Positions 1 through 6,728 of a stretch of DNA of 50,223 bases are shown one piece after another. The stretch spans positions 1 through 50,223 of the forward strand of contig JABJQG010000039.1 of the NCBI GenBank assembly GCA_018663505.1, written 5' to 3'. This DNA is from Pseudobdellovibrionaceae bacterium. GTDB lineage: Bacteria > Bdellovibrionota > Bdellovibrionia > Bdellovibrionales > UBA1609. Under the pieces are notes generated by a model that saw only the letters and a list, made by a program, of their open reading frames with translations, was not told the origin of the DNA and made no database searches. The translations under genes were made by a program, and so were the position numbers. The stretch's first letter is position 1; the number at the start of each line of letters is the position of its first letter.

Positions 1-50
1 GGAATATTAGATGAAAGAAAGCAACGATTTATAGGTAAAATGATGTTATA

Positions 51-103
51 GTGTAACCCATGTTGTGACCAGAAAGTGTAACCTATGTCGTGACCAGTTA
101 CAC
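51..103. mobile_element. Possible insertion-sequence end (tandem 22-nt repeats)
   Basis: Two 22-nt units (51-72 and 76-97), both of the form GTGTAACCYATGTYGTGACC followed by AG, repeat with a 25-nt period and differ at two bases. The second is followed by GTTACAC (97-103), the inverse of its own GTGTAAC (76-82). Repeated TGTAACC/GTGACC blocks resemble the multi-repeat termini of IS481-type elements as I remember them; no transposase is in the window to confirm this. A short frame ending with TAG at 49-51 runs in from the left edge and could be the tail of a gene, but it is too short to identify. Confidence 0.35.
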
Positions 104-150
104 CTTTAGGCCCGATCTCTCACGGACGGAAAGGCGCCAATGAGAATCCC
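103..150 (+). repeat. Structured interspersed repeat, 5'-truncated copy
   Basis: Positions 103-150 match the 3' half of the repeat at 9830-9919 and the inverted copy at 50124-50212. Shared blocks are CCTTTAGGCCCGATCTC, GGACGGAAAGG and CAATGAGA. The 5' hairpin found in the other two copies is missing; the candidate IS end stands in its place. The pair TCTCA/TGAGA keeps the P3 stem with different bases from the other copies. Confidence 0.6.
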
Positions 151-200
151 AAAGCGCCAAAACTACCCACTCATAGACCCATAAGTTGTTTCATTAAAAT

Positions 201-229
201 AAAAAAAGGGCCAATGTGGCCCTTTTTTT
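201..229. terminator. Bidirectional intrinsic terminator
   Basis: A-run, then stem GGGCC, loop AATGT, stem GGCCC, then a T-run. The symmetric A and T tracts let it end transcripts in both directions. It lies 25 bp beyond the stop codon of the minus-strand gene at 254-946 and probably serves it. Confidence 0.85.
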
Positions 230-253
230 ATTTTCTAAATGTTAAAGTGAAAC

Positions 254-946
254 TTAGTTAGCTTGTTGTGCAATAAATTTACAAGCTTGCGCAATCCTAG
301 GGTTTTCTCCTCTGTAAATCTCCATTCTCATTCCATTGGCTACAACTCTTTTGATACTGAACCTTGGGCGTTCAGATTTTTTATTTCTAAGAGTTTGCAT
401 GCAATCTCTTAGTAGCTCCTCTTTGTTGTCGGCTTCTAAACTAAAGCTGTCTCTATTTACAGTGGCATCAACGCTCACACCAAATGACTGCTCTGAACTA
501 ACAACAGCTTGAATGCTATGGATTATGATATTTCCATTAGTTTCAATTTGCATTGTTCGAACACCACCGCGTCGCTGATTTCGACCACCTAAAATTTGAT
601 CCACATTAATAACAACGGGTTCAAGGCTTTGTCCCACTTCTTGTCGCGAGATACTTTGACCATTTAAAATGCCAAGAACTTTTCCTCGCCCTTGTTTAGA
701 TTTAGCTAAAACAATTACAGATTTTAATACTTGTCCTCGGTGGTTTCTTTTTAATTTTAATTCTCGCAGAACGCCAATAGTTTGTCCTCGTCCTTTTTGA
801 TGAGCGAGAAGAGTTTTGGAGACAACCGTTTCATTATTTTTCCAGTTGTTCCGTGTAGAGTTTCCTGATCCTTGCCCCCATCCTGCAGCTACTGCGGATT
901 GTGAAAGTGCTAGGATTGCAAATATTGTTGTAATTGTAGTTTTCAT
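254..946 (-). CDS. Secreted protein of unknown function
   Basis: A 230-residue protein with a clear Sec signal peptide (hydrophobic residues 5-19, cleavage probably after AVA near residue 20). The mature part opens with a Gly/Asn/Trp-rich stretch, then a basic region rich in RGQ/RGK motifs (residues about 50-130), and ends with a mixed alpha/beta-looking segment holding two cysteines (in RDCMQ and QACKF) that could form a disulfide. I do not recognise the family. A terminator follows at 201-229, and a perfect palindrome (TTGGTCA-ctt-TGACCAA) lies just upstream of the start, so it appears to be a separately controlled single gene. It is presumably periplasmic or secreted. Confidence 0.8.
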   Translation of the reverse strand: MKTTITTIFAILALSQSAVAAGWGQGSGNSTRNNWKNNETVVSKTLLAHQKGRGQTIGVLRELKLKRNHRGQVLKSVIVLAKSKQGRGKVLGILNGQSISRQEVGQSLEPVVINVDQILGGRNQRRGGVRTMQIETNGNIIIHSIQAVVSSEQSFGVSVDATVNRDSFSLEADNKEELLRDCMQTLRNKKSERPRFSIKRVVANGMRMEIYRGENPRIAQACKFIAQQAN

Positions 947-963
947 TTTAGCTCCCGTTTGTG

Positions 964-980
964 TTGGTCACTTTGACCAA
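964..980. promoter_or_regulatory. Operator-like palindrome
   Basis: Perfect 7-bp inverted repeat TTGGTCA/TGACCAA around CTT, 18 bp upstream of the minus-strand start at 946 in the region between divergent genes. The size and symmetry suit a dimeric repressor site. The regulator is unknown. Confidence 0.4.
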
Positions 981-1187
981 TTTTTCTTTTCATGAACCTG
1001 TATAGCAAAGGACGGACCAAGTTTTTTTGACACCAGTTATTCAGTTTGATTTTTGAAAATTAACTGTACGATGTGGGCAGAGCTAGTGACGCATGATGTC
1101 TTAAGTCAGAGGTGCTATTGAATATTTACATTATGGAAAAACCATAAGATTATAATGGTAAATAAAATTCATAGCTATGGAGTGGGG

Positions 1188-1904
1188 ATGAATATATTAA
1201 GTAAATTAGGTTTGTTGGCGGTCTTGGTAATTAGTTTAAATATTCAGGCAAAGGGAAAAACAACTTCCAAAAGTGGTTTTTTCCAAGGTTGGGAAGTTCA
1301 ACTTGGAATGGATGCCCCTTTATACACCGGGGTTCGAGGAAAAGCCTATTTTCCTAAAAACTTCTATGCTTCAGCAGCTTTAGGTTTAGCACCATCTTTT
1401 TTGGTTGAGTTGCAGTCTTCCTTAGGAAAAGCGGTGGGAACGATAAATGATCTGGATGCTGTGATGTTTGATAACATGCTATCGGGCTCCATGTACTTCG
1501 ATCTACGAGGTGGATGGAACATGGATGGTAAGAATAGTTTTTTTGTTGAAGTGGGTTACTCACAAATGAGTGGCGGAGGTAGTGATACATCTCAGGCGGC
1601 TATAGAAGACGTTTTGGACCGTACATTGAGCTCATCATTATTTACAGGTCAGAGCGTAAAAGCAGAGGCGAGCCTGGGGCTTCTAAGCATTCATGCTGGT
1701 TACAATTGGCCAATGACTGACCAGTGGGTTCTTTCTGCTTCTGGAGGTTTGTTAAAACCCATTTCCTCTTCACAGAGCATACAGTTTTCCACAAGAACAT
1801 CTCAACGTGATGATATTGAGAACGAAGTAAATAACATTATGGATAGTTCTTTTGGCAGTATGTTTTTGCTTACTGCCAGTGTTTGGGCTGGCTACAGGTT
1901 TTAA
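1188..1904 (+). CDS. Outer-membrane beta-barrel-like protein
   Basis: A 238-residue protein. I use the ATG at 1188 rather than an in-frame ATG at 1155 because GGAG precedes it and the signal peptide (hydrophobic core LGLLAVLVIS, cleavage near QAKG) starts there. The mature sequence alternates Gly/aromatic-rich segments (GWEVQLGMD, GYSQMSGGG, IHAGYNW) and ends in an aromatic residue (GYRF-stop), the usual C-terminal signature of barrel proteins recognised by the Bam machinery. The substrate and precise family are not identifiable. It is followed by 409 bp of non-coding DNA with a large inverted repeat, so it is probably monocistronic. Confidence 0.8.
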   Translation: MNILSKLGLLAVLVISLNIQAKGKTTSKSGFFQGWEVQLGMDAPLYTGVRGKAYFPKNFYASAALGLAPSFLVELQSSLGKAVGTINDLDAVMFDNMLSGSMYFDLRGGWNMDGKNSFFVEVGYSQMSGGGSDTSQAAIEDVLDRTLSSSLFTGQSVKAEASLGLLSIHAGYNWPMTDQWVLSASGGLLKPISSSQSIQFSTRTSQRDDIENEVNNIMDSSFGSMFLLTASVWAGYRF

Positions 1905-1986
1905 TTTAGGTCCAATTTTATAGGAAGCGTTCTAATCAACTTTGTTTAATGATGAATTCTGCTTTTAATATTTTAACCAAGATCCA

Positions 1987-2207
1987 GGTCTTTGATTCGG
2001 CTGAATAAAAAACTGGAGCTTGATCAAAGCCTATTTCAGCCTCTTCTTCTCAAAAATTACGTTGCAATTTTTCGAGATCAATAAAAAAGTGTCATATTAA
2101 TGAGTAATATTTATTAGTCTCGACAAATTACACAGTAATTTGTGAGAAGAAGAGGCTGGTACTAGTTATGATTTAGAATAAGTGCCTCTTCAGCCGAATC
2201 AAAGACC
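1987..2207. repeat. Nested long inverted repeat with two 41-nt hairpin units
   Basis: Outer arms 1987-2005 and 2189-2207 are a perfect 19-bp inverted repeat. Inside, 2037-2077 and 2118-2158 are 41-nt inverted copies differing at 5 positions. Each copy carries its own small hairpin (AAAAATT/AATTTTT at 2052-2072, and ACAAATTAC/GTAATTTGT around 2123-2143). Some differences are compensatory within the small hairpin. This fills most of the gap 1905-2313; no gene is seen there. Confidence 0.85.
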
Positions 2208-2313
2208 CGAGTTTTCATTTCAAGTATTCGAGGACTTTTGACGTTTTGGATTTATTTTACAAACTTGTGAATATGCAGGGGCATAACTGGAGAATGTACC
2301 CCTAAGCAAATTA

Positions 2314-3651
2314 TTAATCTATAACTATGTCTTTGAGGTTTTGCTGTAGATCAATATTTTCAGTTTTAGCTAAAAATAATGCTGCTGTAGCATCACCAGT
2401 CACATTTACTAATGTACGCCCCATGTCTAACAATCTATCTACACCAAGAACTATGGCAATACCTTCAACGGGAATACCTAGCGTAGCCATCGCTGACATT
2501 AACACGGGAATGGATCCTCCAGGAACACCAGCCACACCAATTGAGGTGAGTATAATTAAAAAGACTAAGGAGAATTGACCCATTAAGCTGATTTCTACGC
2601 CAAAAATTTGAGCAATAAATAATGCGGCCACAGCTTCAAATAAAGCTGTTCCATCCATATTTACAGTGGCCCCCAGAGGGATACTAAAAGACACAAGGCT
2701 TTCTGGCACACCAAAATTCTTTTCTAGTGTTCTCATAGTTGTAGGCATTGTGGCACTTGAAGAAGATGTAGAAAAAGCAGTGACTAGAACAGGGCGAATG
2801 CGTTTATAAAATTCTAAAACAGGAATCTTAATGACATATTTTAATATCAGTGTGTAAGTACCAAAAAAGTGGAGTAAGTATCCAGCAATGACCACAAATA
2901 TATAGATGCCTACCTTTTGCATAATATCAAAACCAAAGGAGGAGACAGCATTAATCATGAGAGCTGCAACGGCATAAGGAGCTGTTTTCATAATCCAGCC
3001 AACAATTTTAATACTCGCATCTGTAACGGCCTGAAAAAAGTGTATGGCCATAATAGAGTCTTTATTATTTAAGCTGAGTAAGGCCACACCAAATAATATG
3101 GAAGTAAAAATAATGGCTAACATATTTGATTTAGACATTTCTTTTACGATATTGCGAGGAATGATCGTTGTGACTATCCCTGGCCAGAGAGAGGATTTTA
3201 CATTTTTACTCTTATCAGTAAGGGTGCTAACTTTTTCTGAAAAATTCCCTTGAGCCTGCATCACGAGATCTTTTGAAATGCCTTCGCCAGGTTTGATGGT
3301 TTGAATTAAAAATTGACCTATGAGAACGGCAGCCATGGTTGTTGCTAAGTAATAGGCTCCCAGTCTCCAGCCAAGTCGGCCTAAATGTTCTACTGAGCCA
3401 AGATTGGCGACTCCAGTAATCAGAGATGCGAAGACTAGGGGGACAATAACGAGGCGTAGAGCTTGAAGAAAGGCATCTCCCATGGGCTTAGTAATGTTAC
3501 CCATAATAGCGTCTCGCACAGGGTTTGGACCCCATACATTAAAAGCATATCCAATGATTGCTCCCACCACTAATCCTATTAAAATTTTGGTACTTACGTG
3601 AACTACGATTTTTCGTTTTTTAGGTTTTGCATTTGTCATAAAACAGAACAT
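2314..3651 (-). CDS. Dicarboxylate/amino acid:cation symporter (DAACS family)
   Basis: A secondary transporter of the GltP/DctA type that takes up glutamate, aspartate or C4-dicarboxylates with Na+ or H+. About 450 residues, eight transmembrane segments expected. Hallmarks are visible: the serine-rich re-entrant loop (TAFSTSSSSATMPTT), the NMDGT motif after SIPLGATV, the second hairpin (GVPGGSIPVL) and the cation/substrate helix (GVDRLLDMGRTLVNVTGD). These residues make the assignment firm; the substrate cannot be told from sequence. The start is uncertain: ATG at 3651 or 3639, or TTG at 3675, none with a good Shine-Dalgarno. The gene is divergent from crcB with a very short intergenic space, so the two promoters probably overlap. 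Confidence 0.93.
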   Translation of the reverse strand: MFCFMTNAKPKKRKIVVHVSTKILIGLVVGAIIGYAFNVWGPNPVRDAIMGNITKPMGDAFLQALRLVIVPLVFASLITGVANLGSVEHLGRLGWRLGAYYLATTMAAVLIGQFLIQTIKPGEGISKDLVMQAQGNFSEKVSTLTDKSKNVKSSLWPGIVTTIIPRNIVKEMSKSNMLAIIFTSILFGVALLSLNNKDSIMAIHFFQAVTDASIKIVGWIMKTAPYAVAALMINAVSSFGFDIMQKVGIYIFVVIAGYLLHFFGTYTLILKYVIKIPVLEFYKRIRPVLVTAFSTSSSSATMPTTMRTLEKNFGVPESLVSFSIPLGATVNMDGTALFEAVAALFIAQIFGVEISLMGQFSLVFLIILTSIGVAGVPGGSIPVLMSAMATLGIPVEGIAIVLGVDRLLDMGRTLVNVTGDATAALFLAKTENIDLQQNLKDIVID

Positions 3652-3695
3652 AGGGGTATTATTGAACCCACACAATATGTAAAATTTACATCACT

Positions 3696-4091
3696 ATGCT
3701 ACCTGGAGTGCACTTGATCTTAAACATAGTACTGATTTCCTTATTTGGCGCCATAGGAGTGCTTCTTAGGTTTGGCGCCAACAGCTTGTTTTATTCTCAA
3801 GTCTATATATTCCTACCAACCCTGTTAGTGAACGCGCTTGGAAGTTTGCTCATTGGCATCTTGTACGCGGCGCATAACGAAGGTTTTTTATTCATTCCTC
3901 AAAGCTTCTATTTACCTTTAATGGTGGGGCTCTTAGGTGGTCTCACTACATTTTCTGGTTTTTCTTTGGAGACCCTAAAGCTAATAAACTCGGGGGCTGT
4001 GGGTCTTGCAGCTCTAAATATTACTCTACAAATTGTGGTTTCTCTGGGCCTTTGTTCTTTAGGTATGAAGGCCGTTACATTTTTTCACTAA
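3696..4091 (+). CDS. crcB: Fluoride ion channel CrcB/FluC
   Basis: A 131-residue inner-membrane protein with four predicted helices. It matches the CrcB/FluC family, which forms antiparallel dimers that export fluoride. Family motifs are GAIGVLLRFGAN at the N-terminus, LVNALGSLLIG (the pore asparagine) in helix 2 and GLLGGLTTFSGFSLE (helix break with the central sodium site and phenylalanine) in helix 3. The length is typical. No fluoride riboswitch is recognisable in the short space upstream, which it shares with the divergent symporter gene. Confidence 0.92.
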   Translation: MLPGVHLILNIVLISLFGAIGVLLRFGANSLFYSQVYIFLPTLLVNALGSLLIGILYAAHNEGFLFIPQSFYLPLMVGLLGGLTTFSGFSLETLKLINSGAVGLAALNITLQIVVSLGLCSLGMKAVTFFH

Positions 4092-4275
4092 ATATTACAA
4101 AAACGTTATAAATCTTATTAGCTCACTTGCTAGTGTTGAAAAAATCGCAATGTTGTTGTATAAGAGTGCTTAGTAACAAATCTGATATTTATATAGAGGT
4201 TACTTTTTGAAAAAAAGTAATAGTTAGAAAGTCTCTGAAATTAAATATTTCTAAAACCACTCATAGGAGGTTTAG

Positions 4276-4773
4276 GTGTATAGCCCTGAAGTTGAAAACA
4301 TAGATAGCGTGGATAAATTTGATAATATGGACAATGTTGATTCTATGGAAGAAGGGTTAAATGCTGAAGCAGCAGTTTATGAAGATGAACTTGGTGCTAT
4401 GGATGAGGATCTACAAAAAATTGATGAAATTGAAAACTTGTTAGATCTTGAAGAGAGTGAGTACCCTGTATTTACTCTCGCTAAGAATAAAGCCCGCTTT
4501 TTAAGAATGGTCACTTGGTATCGTAATAAAGAAGAGTGGTTAGATGTAGCTCCACTAAGTGGTGTGACAAAGTTGTTTAAACAACAAGCTAAGGAGCTTG
4601 AAGGCATTCGAGCCAATAAAATGGATTATGAAATGGAGCTTGAAACAGGAACACTAACTCCTTCTCAGCGTTCTTACCGCAAAGACGAATTAAAAATGTG
4701 TAAGGTCCAAGAAAAAATGGCTGTGCACTTGATTTCTAAGATGCAGGTAAAGATCAAATCCGGTCGCCGCTAG
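4276..4773 (+). CDS. Acidic N-terminal hypothetical protein
   Basis: A 165-residue cytoplasmic protein of unknown family. The GTG start at 4276 is well supported by AGGAGG 6 nt upstream. Residues 1-65 are strongly acidic and repetitive (many D/E, with NMDNVDSMEE-type pieces) and probably disordered. Residues 65-165 are mixed and then basic, predicted mainly helical, ending KSGRR. The acidic-tail/basic-body split suggests a nucleic-acid or protein-binding regulator, but no known domain is recognised. An imperfect inverted repeat follows the stop codon. Confidence 0.75.
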   Translation: MYSPEVENIDSVDKFDNMDNVDSMEEGLNAEAAVYEDELGAMDEDLQKIDEIENLLDLEESEYPVFTLAKNKARFLRMVTWYRNKEEWLDVAPLSGVTKLFKQQAKELEGIRANKMDYEMELETGTLTPSQRSYRKDELKMCKVQEKMAVHLISKMQVKIKSGRR

Positions 4774-4784
4774 TTCTCGGCCAT

Positions 4785-4887
4785 AAAGTGGCCATCTTTA
4801 AAAACTAATCACTCATTCTCTCGCTTTGACGTACTGACGTACGCCTTCGGTCGTTCATGAGCGCTTATTTTTAAATATGACCACTTT
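4785..4887. repeat. Imperfect inverted repeat with tandem 8-mer in loop
   Basis: Left arm 4785-4816 and right arm 4857-4887 are inverted copies, with AAAGTGGYCAT and TTTAAAAAY conserved. The loop contains TGACGTAC twice in tandem. It lies 12 bp after the stop codon at 4773. The rest of 4774-5342 holds no convincing gene: a TC-rich tract at 5106-5147 and AT-rich DNA leading to the next gene. Confidence 0.6.
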
Positions 4888-5105
4888 CTGACCCCTCACG
4901 GTTTCCAGGTTATTTCGTTTAATATTTTGTTATACAGTCTCGCTGAAGAAAATTTTGATTCTATTCAGAATATGCGCCAGTGGTGCTTTCTCTAAGATGA
5001 GCTTTTATTTGGTCGAACAGCTTGGATTATTGGTCACTACTTTGTATTGTACGACAAAATTAAAACTTCATTTCAAAAATGTAAGATCAAGTTTGAACCA
5101 TTATA

Positions 5106-5147
5106 TTCTCTCTCTCTCTCTCTCTTATTCTTACTCTTTCTCTTACT
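5106..5147 (+). repeat. TC dinucleotide tract
   Basis: About nine consecutive TC units (5107-5125) continue into a pyrimidine-rich stretch with TTACTCT twice. It is a simple-sequence tract roughly 195 bp upstream of the Fis-type gene, and the kind of repeat prone to slippage. Confidence 0.8.
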
Positions 5148-5342
5148 CTATATGTTGAGGGATCAATATTTATGCCTGAATTTAGTGAGTTTTTTTGAGG
5201 TAGTGATTTCCATACCTTAGGTGGGAATTTTCATTTTTTTTTAAAATGAGGCAAAATTTACCTAATCTTCTCACATTGAATCGCCGATAGGGTTAATATG
5301 AGGCAATTATGTCTCGGTTTGACCTATGAGAAAGGGGATTTT

Positions 5343-5741
5343 ATGGGACGTAATAAAGTATTTATCGTAAGTGATGATGCGGCTTTCGTCGAGCGCGCAA
5401 AAACATTTTGCAATAGCCAAGGGGTAGAGTATTCAGTGAACACTCCAGAAGAATGGCAGCAAAATCCAAGTACAGCCTTAACGTTTGGCCAGAACCCAGT
5501 GAATGAAGGTGCTACAGTAATACCTTTTCCTGGTGCACAAATGCCACAAGTACAGCAAAAGCAAAGAGTTCACACTATTAATGAACTTGAAAGCCATGCT
5601 ATTGAAAAAGCAATTTTTGAATTTAATGGAAACCTAACAGAAGCTGCAAAAGCTTTAGGAATAGGTCGAGCTACATTGTATAGAAAAGTTAAACAATACA
5701 ATTTAGATCCTTCTCTAGCGAGAAAGAAAAAAGCAGCATAA
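5343..5741 (+). CDS. Standalone Fis-type (HTH_8) DNA-binding protein
   Basis: A 132-residue protein. The ATG at 5343 has GAGAAAGGGG upstream. Residues 1-35 (KVFIVSDDAAFVERAK) look like the first strand and helix of a response-regulator receiver, cut short. A flexible Pro/Gln linker follows. The C-terminus (AIEKAIFEFNGNLTEAAKAL, then GIGRATLYRKVKQY) is the Fis/NtrC-type helix-turn-helix. The AAA+ ATPase module of true sigma-54 activators is absent, so it cannot itself open a sigma-54 promoter. It may act as a nucleoid or co-regulatory binder at such promoters. A candidate sigma-54 promoter lies 240 bp downstream, before the next operon. Confidence 0.85.
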   Translation: MGRNKVFIVSDDAAFVERAKTFCNSQGVEYSVNTPEEWQQNPSTALTFGQNPVNEGATVIPFPGAQMPQVQQKQRVHTINELESHAIEKAIFEFNGNLTEAAKALGIGRATLYRKVKQYNLDPSLARKKKAA

Positions 5742-5981
5742 CAAAACAACGTCTCATAAAGGTGGTGCTCTTGGAAACAAGGGTACTGCTTCAAATAAAT
5801 ATGAGCAGTTTCATTTATAATGAATAAGTGAATTACTTTGTTAGCTAGTGATGTTTAAAAACAGCAAATTAGACGTTGATTTAATTTGTATTAAAATGAG
5901 ACATAAAATTTAGCTGTTTAACTTTTTCTAACATATGTAAAGATACTATACAGCTTAACCCAATTAGAATGATAGTACGCA

Positions 5982-5997
5982 TGGCACGTTCTTCGCA
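5982..5997 (+). promoter_or_regulatory. Candidate sigma-54 promoter
   Basis: TGGCAC, 5 nt, then TCGCA. The invariant GG (5983-5984) and GC (5995-5996) are exactly 10 bp apart, as required for sigma-54 -24/-12 elements. Transcription would start near 6008, just ahead of the Shine-Dalgarno AGAAGGGG and the ATG at 6026. Confidence 0.55.
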
Positions 5998-6025
5998 CAG
6001 TAATTAGGAAACAGAAGGGGTGGAT

Positions 6026-6703
6026 ATGAGTAACTTAATAAAATTTCCAATGCAGAAAACAAGAAAAACAAAATCTTCTAGAATTAACTTGGCTACTAAG
6101 ATAAGAAAAGTTCAATTTGAAAAGAATAGATTTTTTATATCAGCATCCATTGTATCGATATTAGTTCTTGCAACTCTCGCAAATACAAATATTTTTGCTC
6201 CAAGTACACCTTCAGTAATGGCTTCTCGCCACAGTGTTCGCCCAGTGGGTCGATTCATAGCAAGTATTAATGACCTTAAAATGCAACGGTCAGAATACGA
6301 TCAGAACTTACTTAATGAGTTGAGTGTAGATAGGAATACAGCCAGTTTTGGTTTGAAACCCTCACTTGAAGATAAGCTTCGCTATGAAACACTAGAAGGT
6401 AAATACCTTATGCAGTTTTCGAAAGGTAATAAGATTAAGAGTATTGAGTTTACCCGTTTAGAAGACCGAAGTGGGGAACCAAAATATCTTAATAATAGAG
6501 CTGAATTTATTTCTAAACATAAAAAATTAATGCCTGTAGTTTTTGACTCTACTACCAGAACTCATGTAAAAAAATCAAGACTAAAGACTGTGGAGAATTT
6601 TGATCTCATTGATGGGGATAATAAAGTGGCTAATGTTGAGTTTCAATTGGACGCTTATGGTCGTTTTATCTCTATGAAAGTCAATAAATTAAGACCTTTC
6701 TAA
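6026..6703 (+). CDS. Single-span membrane protein, first gene of the RDD-rhomboid operon
   Basis: A 225-residue protein. The ATG at 6026 is favoured over a GTG at 6020 because AGAAGGGG lies 5 nt before it. The N-terminus is Lys/Arg-rich (residues 1-34), then one hydrophobic segment (about residues 36-52, ISASIVSILVLATLA). The positive-inside rule puts the remaining 165 residues outside the cytoplasmic membrane. No known domain is recognised. It is followed 25 bp later by the RDD gene and appears co-transcribed with it and the rhomboid gene, so it could be a partner or substrate of the rhomboid protease. That role is inferred from position only. Confidence 0.78.
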   Translation: MSNLIKFPMQKTRKTKSSRINLATKIRKVQFEKNRFFISASIVSILVLATLANTNIFAPSTPSVMASRHSVRPVGRFIASINDLKMQRSEYDQNLLNELSVDRNTASFGLKPSLEDKLRYETLEGKYLMQFSKGNKIKSIEFTRLEDRSGEPKYLNNRAEFISKHKKLMPVVFDSTTRTHVKKSRLKTVENFDLIDGDNKVANVEFQLDAYGRFISMKVNKLRPF

Positions 6704-6728
6704 TATTATAGCCATAATTATCCGATGG

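Noticed and set aside
51-97. Tandem 22-nt repeats as a mini CRISPR array
   Set aside because: Only two units with a 3-nt gap; no spacers of usual size and no cas genes. An IS end fits better.
3676-3695. Fluoride riboswitch upstream of crcB
   Set aside because: The intergenic space is only about 20-45 bp and shows no matching structure.
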